Numbered from the stretch's first letter, positions 34,426 to 50,515 are shown. The stretch: DNA of 64,000 nt from Streptomyces maremycinicus (GCF_001184025.1 NZ_BBYG01000014.1:310001-374000); one strand, 5' to 3'. The notes: a model not told the origin generated them from the letters alone. Numbers and translations: made by a program.

Positions 34426-35229
34426 ATGAACCGTCGCCCGCCATCCGCCCCCGGTGCACGGGGAACCGTTTCCCCGCACTCCGCATTCGGCGCGCCCTGC
34501 TGGGTGAGTCTCACCAGCCGTGATCTGGACGCCACGCAGGAGTTCTACGGGGCCGTCCTCGGCTGGGAGTGGCGCCGGGGCGTGCTCGGTGACCACTTCC
34601 GCACGGCACTGGTCGGCAATGTGCCGGTCGCCGGGGTGGCCGCCGTCGCCGCGATGTGGCAGATGGCGGTCGCCTGGACGCCGTACTTCGCCGTTCCGGC
34701 CGCGGACGACGCGGCGTCCCGGACCCGGGAGCGCGGCGGGACCGTGGCCGTGGGACCGATCTCGCTGCCGCCGGGCCGGGCGGCCCTGCTGGCCGACCGG
34801 GACGGCGCGACCTTCGGCGTCTGGGAGGGCGAGCTGATCGGCAACTGGAAGGCCTGGCGGCAGGACGCGCCCGCCTTCGTCCGGCTGCACACCCGGGACG
34901 CCTTCGACTCCGCCATCTTCTACGGGGAGATCCTCGACTGGGCCACGGACCGTCCCGGCTGCGTCGAGGTCCACTACGAGGGCGGCGAGGTCGTGCTGCG
35001 CAGCCAGGGCGATGTCGTCGCCCGGATCGAGTCGGGCGCGCTGGAGGCGGCGCCCGACCCGACGATCCGCCCGCACTGGCAGGTGCACTTCGCCGTCGCG
35101 GACGTGACGGCCTGTGCCCGGGCGGCCGAGAAGCACGGCGGCAGCGTGCTGATCGAGACCGGTCACGAGGCCGTGCTGCGCGACCCGGACGGCGCCCAGT
35201 TCACGGTGACCTCACGCCGGGAGCGCTGA
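34426..35229 (+). CDS. Two-domain VOC (glyoxalase-fold) protein
   Basis: The 267-residue protein has two tandem VOC modules: the first begins PCWVSLTSRDLDATQEFYGAVLGWEWR, the second FVRLHTRDAFDSAIFYGEILDWATD, and it ends VLRDPDGAQFTV. Such two-module proteins in Streptomyces are often annotated as glyoxalase/bleomycin-resistance-like or hydroxylase-like; the reaction is unknown. The ATG has AGGAA ten bases upstream. It is followed by a strong bidirectional terminator. Confidence 0.88.
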   Translation: MNRRPPSAPGARGTVSPHSAFGAPCWVSLTSRDLDATQEFYGAVLGWEWRRGVLGDHFRTALVGNVPVAGVAAVAAMWQMAVAWTPYFAVPAADDAASRTRERGGTVAVGPISLPPGRAALLADRDGATFGVWEGELIGNWKAWRQDAPAFVRLHTRDAFDSAIFYGEILDWATDRPGCVEVHYEGGEVVLRSQGDVVARIESGALEAAPDPTIRPHWQVHFAVADVTACARAAEKHGGSVLIETGHEAVLRDPDGAQFTVTSRRER

Positions 35230-35288
35230 GCTTCACGGTTACCGCACGTACCGCTCGCGGTGAGCGCTGACCGGCCGGTGGTCCCGAC

Positions 35289-35339
35289 TCCGGGCTCCCG
35301 CCCCGGGCCGACACCACCGGCCCGGGGCGGGAGCCCGGA
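35289..35339. terminator. Strong bidirectional hairpin terminator
   Basis: A perfect 21-base inverted repeat (arms 35289-35309 and 35319-35339, 9-base loop) lies between the convergent VOC gene (plus) and glgX (minus), where it can end transcription from both sides. Confidence 0.9.
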
Positions 35340-35387
35340 CATCCCGGCCGGAGCGTTGCGGCCCCGCCCCGGGCCAGGACACCGCGG

Positions 35388-37600
<2,213 letters not shown>

Positions 37601-37604
<4 letters not shown>

Positions 37605-38113
37605 AGGGCGGCCTCCAGGGCGCCGCGCGCCTCGTCCGCCGGGGCGGCCAGGGCCGCCGCGGGCAGCTCGCGGGGTACTTGGCGCATCTCGCGCAGGCTC
37701 GGCGTCGGCCCGGTCGGGACCAGCGGGACGCGTTCGCCGGAGCGGGCCCGCTGGGAGAACCAGATGACGTTGCTCCCGGTGCCGGTGGCGCAGCAGCCCC
37801 AGCCGTCGCTCATGACGGCGATGCGCTCCAGGCAGGCCCGCAGGTCCAGGTCGGGGCGCAGTCGGCGGTCGCCGCCCCCGATCGCGGTGATCAGGTGCTG
37901 GCCGTTCCACCACATCTCGATCGAGGTGTGCTTGTCCGTGGCGTGTTCGTCGATGGCGGTCAGCAGCATCTCGGCGCCGCGGCAGACGGTCTCGACATGC
38001 GAGTCGAGGTCCCAGTAGGACAGGTGAGCGGCCAGGATGCGCCTGACCTGTCCGACCCGTTCCGGACAGACGTCCACGTCGAGGTGGTAGTAGCAGGGAA
38101 CTGCTGTCTTCAT
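37601..38113 (-). CDS. Degenerate RsbW-like HATPase protein of the glg cluster (Pep2A-like)
   Basis: The 170-residue protein has the layout of short anti-sigma-like ATPases: VRRILAAHLSYWDLDSHVETVCRGAEMLLTAIDEHATDKHTSIEMWWNGQHLITAIGGGD. The normal N-box Asn (SELVTNAxxH) is missing here (AEMLLTAIDEHA), so it may not bind ATP in the usual way. I recall proteins called Pep2A in Streptomyces glg clusters; the link is from memory. GAGGAG precedes the ATG. The stop overlaps glgX, so it is probably co-expressed with it. Confidence 0.75.
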
Positions 38114-38190
38114 CGTCGTTCGCTCCTCACCGGCGAGGCTCTCACTTCTCCTCGGCCCGACGGGCCGGGTTTCCCACACGAAGCGTGAGC

Positions 38191-38214
38191 GGTTGTCGCT
38201 CCAGAGTCACAACC
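38191..38214. promoter_or_regulatory. Inverted repeat in the divergent glg promoter region
   Basis: GGTTGT and ACAACC are 6-base inverted arms with a 12-base spacer, in the region between the glgX-side operon and the DUF5133-glgE-side genes. The function is unknown; it may be a regulator site. The rest of the gap (38114-38409) is relatively A/T-rich, as a promoter region should be. Confidence 0.35.
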
Positions 38215-38409
38215 ACAGTGGGGCTGCTACGCCATTCGTGCAACACGAGCACACCACATACAAGATCCAACAGGACGTTGGGTGATGCGCCGTGCACCAT
38301 AAGTGAAGGCCACGGGAGGCTGGTCGTTTTCGCGCCTCCGCGCCTCGGGTCCATCGGCCGCCTCGAGCGACCTCCCTCGTGCTTGAACTCCCGGAAGGTG
38401 CACAGCGCG

Positions 38410-38709
38410 ATGCTTCAACCAGCGAAGACAGAAGTCGCCAGGACCTTGCGCAGTTACCGGGCCTGGGAGCGCGACATGCTGACGCATCCCGACGACCGCA
38501 CCGCGCGGGCCGCGTTCGAGGACTGCGGCTACACCCTCTGCGTGCTGATGGGCAAGCGCTGCGCGCGGGAGGCCGCGGACGCCGCCGAGCAGTATCTGCG
38601 GGCCGGCGGGGACGCCCTCCACCGGGAGCGCTGGAGCCTGAACCGGAGAAACGGCGGCACGCGGCTCTCCGCGACCCGGCCGCTCCCCTGCCTGCCCGCG
38701 GAGACGTAG
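38410..38709 (+). CDS. DUF5133-family small protein
   Basis: The 99-residue protein fits DUF5133: MLQPAKTEVARTLRSYRAWERDMLTHPDDRTARAAFEDCGYTLCVLMGKR, then a helix ending in AEQYLRAGG. The EDxxYTLCVLxG core is the family mark. It is a frequent small companion of glgE-type clusters and other operons in Streptomyces, with no known function. GGAAGG lies ten bases before the ATG. It leads the glgE-treS-mak-glgB genes by 76 bases. Confidence 0.88.
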   Translation: MLQPAKTEVARTLRSYRAWERDMLTHPDDRTARAAFEDCGYTLCVLMGKRCAREAADAAEQYLRAGGDALHRERWSLNRRNGGTRLSATRPLPCLPAET

Positions 38710-38785
38710 CGCTCCGCGCGGGTGCCGTCGGTTTCGCCCAACACCGGGCGGACCAAGCCATTTTCGAGTCAGCGGAGGTGCAAGG

Positions 38786-40737
38786 GTGAAGTCCACCAGG
38801 GCGATCGGCCGTATCCCGGTACGGGACGTCGAACCGCGCGTGGAGTGCGGCAGGCGGCCGGCGAAAGCCGTGACCGGGGAGACGGTGCGGATCTCCGCGA
38901 CGGTGTTCCGCGAGGGCCATGACGCCATCGGCGCCAACGTGGTCCTCAAGAACCCGGACGGCGGCCGCGGGCCCTGGACCCCCATGCGCGAGCTCACTCC
39001 CGGCAGCGACCGCTGGGGAGCCGATGTGACCCTGGAGGCCATGGGCCGCTGGACCTACACCGTGGAGGCCTGGAGCGATCCGATCGCCACCTGGCGCCAC
39101 CACGCGGAGATCAAGATCCCGGCCGGGATCGACCCGGGTCTGGTCCTGGAGGAGGGCGGTCAGCTCTACGAGCGGGCGGCCGCCCGGGCCCCGCGCGGCC
39201 CGGAGCGCACCCTGCTGCGCGAGGCGGCGAAGAAACTGCTCGACGACTCGGCTCCGGTGGCCGAGCGCTACGCGGCGGCGCTGGCTCCGGAGGTCGACGC
39301 CGTGCTCGGCCGGTATCCGCTGCGCGAGCTGGTCACCGCGTCCGAGCCACTGCCCCTGCTCGTCGAACGCGAACGTGCCCTGTACGGCGCCTGGTACGAG
39401 TTCTTCCCCCGCTCCGAGGGGACCCCCGAGCGCCCGCACGGCACCTTCCGCACCGCCGCGCGCAGGCTGCCCGCCATCGCCGCGATGGGCTTCGACGTCG
39501 TCTACCTCCCGCCCATCCACCCCATCGGCACCACCTTCCGCAAAGGCCGCAACAACACGTTGAACGCCGGCCCGGACGACGTCGGTGTGCCCTGGGCCAT
39601 CGGCTCGCCGGAGGGCGGCCACGACGCCGTCCACCCGGAGCTGGGCACGCTGGAGGACTTCGCCTGGTTCGTGGAGCGGGCGGGTGAGCTCGGCCTGGAG
39701 ATCGCCCTCGACTTCGCCCTCCAGTGCTCCCCCGACCACCCCTGGGTGCACAAGCACAGCGAGTGGTTCCACCACCGGCCGGACGGGACCATCGCCTACG
39801 CCGAGAACCCGCCGAAGAAGTACCAGGACATCTACCCCCTGGCCTTCGACGCCGACATGAAGGGCCTGGTCGCCGAGACGGTACGGGTGCTGCGGCACTG
39901 GATGTCGTACGGGGTGCGGATCTTCCGGGTCGACAACCCGCACACCAAACCGGTCGTGTTCTGGGAGCGGGTCATCGCGGACGTCAACCGCACCGACCCC
40001 GACGTGATCTTCCTCGCCGAGGCCTTCACCCGCCCCGCGATGATGCACGCCCTCGCGCAGATCGGCTTCCAGCAGTCCTACACGTACTTCACCTGGCGCA
40101 ACACCAAGGACGAGCTCACCGCATACCTGACCGAGCTCTCGGGGGACGCCGCCTCCTACATGCGGCCCAACCTGTTCGCCAACACCCCGGACATCCTGCA
40201 CGCGTATCTCCAGCACGGCGGCCGCCCCGCCTTCGAGATCCGCGCCGTCCTGGCCGCCACGCTCTCACCGACCTGGGGCGTCTACAGCGGCTACGAACTC
40301 TGCGAGGGCACCCCGCTGCGCGAGGGCGGCGAGGAGTACCTCGACTCGGAGAAGTACCAGCTCAAACCCCGTGACTGGGAGGCGGCCGAACGCGAGGGCC
40401 GCAGCATCGCCCCGCTGATCACCCGGCTCAACGAGATCCGCCGGGCGAACCCGGCACTGCACTGGCTGCGGAACCTCCGTTTCCACGGTACGGACAACCC
40501 GTCCGTCATCGCGTACAGCAAGCGTGCGGGTTCGAACACGGTTCTGGTGGTCGTCAACCTCGACCCCCACCACACCCAGGAGACGACGGTGTCGTTGGAC
40601 ATGCCGCAACTCGGCCTGGACGACGGCGCGTCCCTGACCGTGCACGACGAACTGACCGGCGAGACGTACGCCTGGGGCAGGACGAACTACGTGCGCCTGG
40701 AGCCCGGCCGGACACCTGCCCACGTGTTCCACGTCCG

Positions 40738-40741
<4 letters not shown>
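38786..40741 (+). CDS. glgE: Alpha-1,4-glucan:maltose-1-phosphate maltosyltransferase GlgE
   Basis: The 651-residue GH13_3 enzyme has the N-terminal beta domain, PPIHPIGTTFRKGRNN, FALQCSPDHPW, the nucleophile Asp383 in FRVDNPHTKP and acid/base Glu412 in FLAEAFTRP, ending with SGYELCEGTP and EYLDSEKYQLK. It adds maltosyl units from maltose-1-phosphate to alpha-glucan chains. The length and motifs match the S. coelicolor enzyme. GGAGG precedes GTG 38786. Its stop overlaps treS (GTGA), so the pathway genes are translationally coupled. Confidence 0.97.
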
Positions 40742-42510
<1,769 letters not shown>

Positions 42511-42538
42511 GCGAGCGCCGGGGAAAGGATGGGTCACC

Positions 42539-43900
42539 GTGACGAAGACCGCACCCCTGCGACCCAGCAGCGCGAGCGGCGTCCGCTCCGTGGGGCCGCT
42601 CGCCGCGCTGCTGTGCGAATGGCTGCCGCGGCAGCGCTGGTTCGCCGGCAAGGACCGCCCCCTCACCGACCTGCGCATGCTGTCGATGACCGAGCTGTAC
42701 CCGGGCTGTCTGCATCTGCTCGTGCACGCCGACCAGTCGGGCGTCCCCACTCCCGGGGGCACTCCCCCGGCCGGTGACTGCTACCAGCTGCTCCTCGGCC
42801 TCCAGGAACACCTGTCGCCGCGCCTGGGAAGGGCGCTCATCGGCAGGGTGGAGGACGGGCCGCTGGCCGGTCTGACCGTCCACGACGCGCTTCAGGACCC
42901 CCGTTCGGCGCATCTGCTCCTGGAGCGGATGCGGCACCCGGGGACGCTGGGCCCGCTGTGCTTCGAGTCCGACCCGTCCGTGTCGCTGCCCGCCGGGCTC
43001 GCCCCGCGGCTGCTGGAGGCCGAGCAGTCCAACACCTCGCTGGTGTACGGGGACGCCTTCATCCTGAAGATCTTCCGGCGCATCCAGCCCGGGGTGAATC
43101 CGGACCTGGAGGTACCGGTCGCGCTGGCCGGGCAGGGGTGCGGGCGGGTGCCCGCGCCCGTGGCCTGGTTCAGCACGACCCACCCGCAGGAGGCGACCCT
43201 CGGCGTGCTCCAGCCGTTCCTGCCCGACGCGTCGGACGGCTGGACCCTGGCGCTGCGGGCCCTCGCCCGCGGGGAGGACTTCACCGCGGAGGCCGAGGAA
43301 CTGGGCCGTGCCACCGCGGACGTCCACCTCGCGCTGGCCGCCGCGCTGCCGGCCGGTCCGGACGCCGAGGACGGGCGGACGGCGGCGGCGATGACCGAGC
43401 GGCTGGAGGCGGCCGCGCACCATGTGCCGGCGCTGCGTCCGTTCGTGCCGGGTCTCACCACCGCCTTCGGCGCGCTCTCCGTGTGCGACGCGGGCCCGCC
43501 CGCCCAGCGCATCCACGGGGACCTGCACCTCGGGCAGGTCCTGCGCGCCGGGCGCGACTGGTTCGTCATCGACTTCGAGGGCGAGCCGTCCCGTCCGCTG
43601 GCCGAGCGGCGCAGCGCCCACTCCCCGGTCCGGGACATCGCCGGGATGCTGCGTTCGTTCGACTACGCCGCCCGCCAGCGCCGCCCGTGGCGGCCGGAGT
43701 GGGCGCGCCGCTGCCGGGAGGCCTACTGCGCCGGCTACGCGGCGCGCGCGGGCTGGGACCCCCGTAAGAAGCATGCCCTGCTGCGTGCCTACGAGACGGA
43801 CCGAGCCGTGTACGAAGTGCTGTACGAGGCCCGTAACCGTCCCGACTGGCTGCCCGTACCCATGGCGGCGATCGAACGACTCGCCGTCCGAGGAGGCTGA
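42539..43900 (+). CDS. mak: Maltokinase (Pep2/Mak)
   Basis: The 453-residue kinase has the maltokinase N-terminal cap (LCEWLPRQRWFAGKDRPLTDL), LVYGDAFILKIFRRIQPGVNPDLEV, the catalytic loop HGDLHLGQVL and metal site VIDFEGEPSRPLAERR. It phosphorylates maltose to maltose-1-phosphate for GlgE. The length is normal. The GTG start has AAAGGA upstream, 29 bases after treS. It links trehalose turnover to alpha-glucan synthesis. Confidence 0.96.
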   Translation: MTKTAPLRPSSASGVRSVGPLAALLCEWLPRQRWFAGKDRPLTDLRMLSMTELYPGCLHLLVHADQSGVPTPGGTPPAGDCYQLLLGLQEHLSPRLGRALIGRVEDGPLAGLTVHDALQDPRSAHLLLERMRHPGTLGPLCFESDPSVSLPAGLAPRLLEAEQSNTSLVYGDAFILKIFRRIQPGVNPDLEVPVALAGQGCGRVPAPVAWFSTTHPQEATLGVLQPFLPDASDGWTLALRALARGEDFTAEAEELGRATADVHLALAAALPAGPDAEDGRTAAAMTERLEAAAHHVPALRPFVPGLTTAFGALSVCDAGPPAQRIHGDLHLGQVLRAGRDWFVIDFEGEPSRPLAERRSAHSPVRDIAGMLRSFDYAARQRRPWRPEWARRCREAYCAGYAARAGWDPRKKHALLRAYETDRAVYEVLYEARNRPDWLPVPMAAIERLAVRGG

Positions 43901-43905
43901 CCCCT

Positions 43906-46110
<2,205 letters not shown>

Positions 46111-46166
46111 GCGGCCGCGCACGGGGCAGTCGGTGCGTACCACCCACCAGAGAGGGGCCGCATCCC

Positions 46167-47255
46167 GTGCGCACCGTCGGAGTGGAGGAAGAACTCCTCC
46201 TGGTCGACCCGGAGACCGGGGAGCCCCAGGCCCTGTCCGCAGCCGTCCTCGCCCGCGCCTCCCGGCGCGGGGCCGAGGAGGACGTCTTCGAGAAGGAACT
46301 GCACAACCAGATGCTCGAGTTCAACACCCATCCCCAGTCGGGGATGGACGAACTCGGCGCGGAGATCGTCCGGATCCGCGGGGAGGCGGCCCGGCACGCG
46401 CGGGAGGCCGGGTGCGCGGTCGCCGCACTCGCCACCTCCCCGTTGCCGGTGCTCCCGTCCGTCAGCATGAACCGGCGCTACCAGTGGATGGCGGAGCAGT
46501 ACGGCATCGCGACGCGTGAGCAGATGGTGTGCGGCTGCCACGTCCATGTGTCGGTGGAGTCGGACGAGGAGGGCGTCGCGGTCCTCGACCGGATCCGGCC
46601 CTGGCTCTCGGTGCTGACGGCACTGAGTGCCAACTCGCCGTTCTGGCAGGGCCGGGAGACGGACTACAGCAGTTATCGCAGCCGGGTGTGGGACCGCTGG
46701 CCGTCGGCCGGTCCGACCGAGCTGTTCGGTTCGGCGGAGCGGTACCACCAGCGGGTGGCGGACATGGTGGCCACCCGCACGATCCTCGACGAGGGCATGG
46801 TCTACTTCGACGCCCGGCTGTCGGCGCGCTATCCGACGGTGGAGGTGCGGGTCGCGGACGTCTGTCTGCACGCGGACACCGCCGTGCTGATCGCGACGCT
46901 GGTGCGGGGGCTGGTGGAGACGGCCGCCCGGGACTGGGAGGCCGGGCGGGACCCGGTGGACCACAGCGTGAGCCTGCTCGGGCTGGCCGGCTGGCGGGCC
47001 GCCCGGTCGGGGCTCACCGAGGACCTGCTGCACCCGATGAGCATGCGGCACACTCCCGCCGCGACGGTCGTCCGGGCGCTGCTGGAGCATGTCGAGGACG
47101 CGCTGGCCGACAGCGGCGACCTGGAGCGGGTCCGCACGAGCTGCGCCGATCTGCTGCGGCGCGGCAACGGGTCCCGGATCCAGCGCGAGGTGTGGGAGCG
47201 CACGGGCAGCCTGCGCGAGGTGGTCACCGCCTGCGTGGAGCACACCCAGGCCTGA
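46167..47255 (+). CDS. YbdK-family carboxylate-amine ligase
   Basis: The 362-residue protein starts with RTVGVEEELLLVDPETG, the glutamate-cysteine ligase 2 (GCS2) signature, and has CGCHVHVS, SANSPFWQG and VEVRVADVC blocks. YbdK proteins are ATP-grasp-like ligases with weak gamma-glutamyl-cysteine synthetase activity; the physiological substrate is unknown. GAGGGG precedes GTG 46167. It follows glgB by 56 bases and may be read through from it. Confidence 0.9.
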   Translation: MRTVGVEEELLLVDPETGEPQALSAAVLARASRRGAEEDVFEKELHNQMLEFNTHPQSGMDELGAEIVRIRGEAARHAREAGCAVAALATSPLPVLPSVSMNRRYQWMAEQYGIATREQMVCGCHVHVSVESDEEGVAVLDRIRPWLSVLTALSANSPFWQGRETDYSSYRSRVWDRWPSAGPTELFGSAERYHQRVADMVATRTILDEGMVYFDARLSARYPTVEVRVADVCLHADTAVLIATLVRGLVETAARDWEAGRDPVDHSVSLLGLAGWRAARSGLTEDLLHPMSMRHTPAATVVRALLEHVEDALADSGDLERVRTSCADLLRRGNGSRIQREVWERTGSLREVVTACVEHTQA

Positions 47256-47286
47256 GATCGCCCTCCCGCGGCGCGGCGGCTCCCGG

Positions 47287-47421
47287 TCACGGCATCAGGA
47301 CGATCGCGCAGGCCAGGAAGAAGGCCGCGAAGAGCACGACCAGGATGATGATCACGGTGCGCGGGCCTTGGCCCGGCCCTTGGTCGGGCTTGTGCGTCTG
47401 CCGAGCGCCGGCAGAGGACAT
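47287..47421 (-). CDS. Small single-span membrane protein (44 residues)
   Basis: From an ATG at 47421 with GGAGAGAGGC just upstream, a 44-residue frame gives a hydrophilic start (MSSAGARQTHKPDQGPGQGP) and one C-terminal membrane helix (RTVIIILVVLFAAFFLACAI). It is too short for family assignment. The strong ribosome binding site and the clean helix support it; the upstream extension over the 12-base repeats is not believed. Confidence 0.6.
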   Translation of the reverse strand: MSSAGARQTHKPDQGPGQGPRTVIIILVVLFAAFFLACAIVLMP

Positions 47422-47781
47422 GCCTCTCTCCGCGGGCGGGGCCCGCCCGCGGGACGCCGCCGCCCGGTTCCGGTCCGGTGGTGCGCTCGGGATCGGGATC
47501 GGGGCCGGGATCGGGGCCGGGATCGGGGCCGGGATCGGGGCCGGGATCGGGGCCGGGATCGGGGCCGGGATCGGCGTTGTCGATGTGGTCCGGGTCCCCC
47601 TCGGAGCCGACCGCACCGGCGGCGGGCCGCAGGATGTGCCGGGAGCCGGCCGGGCGAGATCATCAACGCGGATTACTTATTCGTTCCAGGCCACAACCGG
47701 TCTCACCTGGGCTAGATTCGACCACCGTCGATAACAGTTTCCGTCGGCGGAGTCACAGCCCGTACACCTCAGGAGCAGCGC
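47422..47781. other. 360-base gap with 12-base tandem repeats and an A/T-richer promoter zone
   Basis: The left half is the tandem repeat at 47497-47568. The right half (about 47658-47760) is distinctly A/T-richer, with CGGATTACTTATTCG, and probably holds the promoter of the acyl-CoA ligase, though no clear -10/-35 pair could be assigned. Confidence 0.6.
47497..47568. repeat. Perfect 12-base tandem repeat, six copies
   Basis: GATCGGGGCCGG repeats six times without change, with partial units on both sides (from about 47489 and to about 47574). In-frame it would read as PIPA or GSGP strings; it lies upstream of both the small membrane protein and the acyl-CoA ligase. Confidence 0.95.
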
Positions 47782-49686
47782 ATGCGCGACTTCGCCCTCG
47801 CTCCCCCGGCCACCACGCCTCTGACCGGAGGGCTCGCCGACACCGTCTTCGAGACAGCCGCCCGCACTCCCACACTCCCCGTGCTCTCCCGCCGCCCGGA
47901 CGGCGGCTCCGGCGACTGGGAGGAGGTGACGGCCGTCGAGCTGCGCGACGAGGTGGTCGACCTGGCCAAGGGGTTCGTCGCGTCCGGGATCTCGCCCGGA
48001 CACCGCGTCGCGATCATGGCGCGGACCCGGTACGAGTGGACGGTCCTGTGCCACGCGCTGTGGGCGGTGGGCGCCGAGGTCGTCCCCGTGTATCCGACGT
48101 CCTCGCGCGAGCAGGTCGAGTGGATCCTGCGGGACGCGAACTGTGTGGGCGTCGTCGTCGAGGACGAACAGAGCGTCATGACCGTCGGATCGGTGTGCGC
48201 GGGACTGCCCTCGCTGCGCAGCGTCTGGCAGTTGGACGCCGGGGCCTTCGAACAGCTCACGCAGCGCGGCGAGTTGGTGCCGCTCACCACCGTGGACTCA
48301 CTGCGCCGGATCGTGCTGCCCGACTCCACCGCCGTGATCGCCTACACCTCGGGGACCTCGGGCAGGCCGCTGGGCTGCGCGCTGAGCCACCGCAGCCTGG
48401 CCAGCCCCTGCGACACGCTGCTGGCGGGCTGGGGGCACACGGCCGCGCCCGCCGGGCGGCAGCCCAGCGTCCTCGCCTTCCTGCCGTTCTCCCATGTGTA
48501 CGGGCTGATGATCCAGGGCCTGTGCCTGCGCGGCGGCATCCTGATGGGCCACCAGCCCGACATCGGCGCGGAGGCGCTCGCGGAGGCGCTGCGCACCTTC
48601 CGTCCGACGTATCTGTACGCGGTCCCCTCGGTGTTCGAGAAGATCTACAAGAACTTCCTGCGGGCGGCCCAGGAGGCCGGTCGCGGCGCCCTTTTCGAGC
48701 GCGCGGCGGACACGGCCCGGGACTTCGCGGCCGCCGTCGAACGGCAGCGGCTGGGCCGCGGTTCGGGGCCCGGTTTCGATCTGCGACTCCAGCACGCCCT
48801 GTTCGAACGGACCGTGTACCGCAGACTCCGGGCCGCGCTGGGTGGCCGTGTCCACCGCGCCACCTCGGGCGGCTCCCCGCTCCACCGCGATCTGTCCCTC
48901 TTCTTCGAGGGCATCGGCATCTATGTGCACGACGGGTACGGCCTGACCGAGACCAGCGGTGGGATCACCATGCAGCCGCTCGGCCGGGAGAAGTCCGGCA
49001 CCGTGGGACAGGCCCTGCCGGGCATGGACATCCGGGTGGCGGACGACGGCGAGATCCTGGTCCGCGGCCCGTCGGTGTTCCAGGGTTATGTCAACGACGA
49101 CGCCGCGACCCGGGCCGCGCTGTGGGGCGGCTGGCTGGCCACCGGTGACCTCGGGTTCCTGGACTCCGACGGCTACCTCACGATCACCGGCCGCAAGAAG
49201 GACGTCATCATCACCAGCAGCGGCAAGAGTGTGGCACCCGCCTCGCTGGAGCAGCGGCTGCGGATGCATCCGCTCGTCCACCAGGCCGTGGTCGTCGGTG
49301 ACAACCGGCCCTGCGTGGGCGCGCTGATCACCCTGGACCCCGACTTCCTGGCGCACTGGCGCGGGAACCTGATGCTGCACGGCGACACCCAGAGCCGGGA
49401 GGCCCGCGAGGAGAACGCGCTGCGGGAGGAGATCGGGCGGGCGGTGGCCGCCGCCAACAGCACGGTGTCGCGTTCGGAGTCGATACGCGCCTTCCGCATC
49501 CTGCCGCAGCCCTTCGACCAGACCAACGGCCTGCTGACACCCTCGATGAAGCTGCGCCGGGACTCGATCGTGGCGCACTACGCGGCGGAGATCGAGGCGA
49601 TGTACCAGGCCCGGGCCAGGCTGCCCCGGCAGAGCGCCCCCGAGGAGGTACTGGGCTGGGACGACTCCGACGACGTGTTCCGGTGA
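47782..49686 (+). CDS. Long-chain fatty-acid-CoA ligase (FadD15-like)
   Basis: The 634-residue AMP-binding enzyme has YTSGTSGRPLGCALSH (P-loop), FLPFSHVYG, SGGSPLHRDLSLFFEGIGI, YGLTETSGGITM, TGDLGFLDSDGYLTITGRKKD and a C-terminal LTPSMKLRRDSI lysine region. It activates long-chain fatty acids to CoA thioesters. FadD15-type enzymes are about 600 residues, as here. AGGAG precedes the ATG. It probably stands alone between the glg and signalling regions. Confidence 0.93.
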   Translation: MRDFALAPPATTPLTGGLADTVFETAARTPTLPVLSRRPDGGSGDWEEVTAVELRDEVVDLAKGFVASGISPGHRVAIMARTRYEWTVLCHALWAVGAEVVPVYPTSSREQVEWILRDANCVGVVVEDEQSVMTVGSVCAGLPSLRSVWQLDAGAFEQLTQRGELVPLTTVDSLRRIVLPDSTAVIAYTSGTSGRPLGCALSHRSLASPCDTLLAGWGHTAAPAGRQPSVLAFLPFSHVYGLMIQGLCLRGGILMGHQPDIGAEALAEALRTFRPTYLYAVPSVFEKIYKNFLRAAQEAGRGALFERAADTARDFAAAVERQRLGRGSGPGFDLRLQHALFERTVYRRLRAALGGRVHRATSGGSPLHRDLSLFFEGIGIYVHDGYGLTETSGGITMQPLGREKSGTVGQALPGMDIRVADDGEILVRGPSVFQGYVNDDAATRAALWGGWLATGDLGFLDSDGYLTITGRKKDVIITSSGKSVAPASLEQRLRMHPLVHQAVVVGDNRPCVGALITLDPDFLAHWRGNLMLHGDTQSREAREENALREEIGRAVAAANSTVSRSESIRAFRILPQPFDQTNGLLTPSMKLRRDSIVAHYAAEIEAMYQARARLPRQSAPEEVLGWDDSDDVFR

Positions 49687-49720
49687 GTCGGACCGACGGC
49701 CCGAGGCCGGCCGGGGCGAA

Positions 49721-49765
49721 GCCGGCCGGTGCGGGGCCGGCCGGTGCGGGGCCGGCCGGTGCGGG
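49721..49765. repeat. Perfect 15-base tandem repeat, three copies
   Basis: GCCGGCCGGTGCGGG repeats three times, flanked by partial GGCCGGCC units up to about 49805. It lies between the acyl-CoA ligase and the ATPase gene; nothing else is recognised up to 49973 apart from A-richer sequence before the start. Confidence 0.9.
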
Positions 49766-49973
49766 GCCGGCCGACGGACGGGCGGGCCGGCCGGCCGGCC
49801 GGCCGGAGATGCCGCGTTGTCGGGGTCCGTCGGGGCGTGTTCCGTCGCGAACATATGCCGACGGCGGAGGGACGCGTAGCCTGACAGCCCTCGGGAACCC
49901 AGTAAGGGCGACGCCAGAGAGCCGTAAGAGAAAGGACAACGGTCCCGCACACTCAGGGGGCCGCACTGACGAC

Positions 49974-50420
49974 ATGGCAACCGAGCCGCGTGGTAATGAC
50001 GCACTGTCCTCCTGGGCTGTTCCCAGCCGTACGGCCCGCTTCGGCGGCGCGCCCCAGGACGTGACGGGTGCACGGCTGGCGACCGAGGAGTTCCTCCACG
50101 AGCTGGCCCGCACCGTGCCGCCCACGGCACCCGAGTGCTGGCACGACATCGTGCTGATCGTGACGGAGCTGTCGGCCAACGCCGTCCAGTACGCGCCGGG
50201 CCCCTTCGAGCTGCGCCTGCGCCCGACCTTCGATGGTGTGCATGTCACGCTGCACGACACCAACAGCACTCCGCCGTCCCCCCGGCCGTTCCATCCGGAC
50301 AGCGGCGGCGGCGGTATCGGCTGGTACCTGGTGCACACGCTGTGCAGTCAGGTGAGCGTGGTGCCCAACGAGGCGGGCCAGGCCGAGGGCAAGGACGTGC
50401 ACGTCTTCCTGCCCTGGTGA
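49974..50420 (+). CDS. RsbW-like ATP-binding anti-sigma regulator
   Basis: The 148-residue HATPase has the N-box VTELSANAVQYAPG and the G2 box GGGGIGWYLVHTLCSQV, ending KDVHVFLPW. Proteins of this class bind a SigB-family sigma factor or phosphorylate a STAS antagonist. The ATG at 49974 is chosen at the start of similarity; an AGGGGG lies thirteen bases upstream, which is far. It converges with the second ATPase gene. Which sigma factor it controls is not known. Confidence 0.88.
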   Translation: MATEPRGNDALSSWAVPSRTARFGGAPQDVTGARLATEEFLHELARTVPPTAPECWHDIVLIVTELSANAVQYAPGPFELRLRPTFDGVHVTLHDTNSTPPSPRPFHPDSGGGGIGWYLVHTLCSQVSVVPNEAGQAEGKDVHVFLPW

Positions 50421-50515
50421 CACGTCTTCCTGTCCTGGTTGACCCGCCGGCGGGCGCATGCCGGCACCCGGGCCGGATCCTGTCGGTCCCGCCGGGCCGA
50501 CCGCTTCAGTCAGGG

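Noticed and set aside
47422..47616. Coding extension reading PIPAPIPA upstream of the 44-residue membrane protein
   Set aside because: It is a translation of the 12-base tandem repeat; the start at 47421 has a good ribosome binding site and needs no extension.
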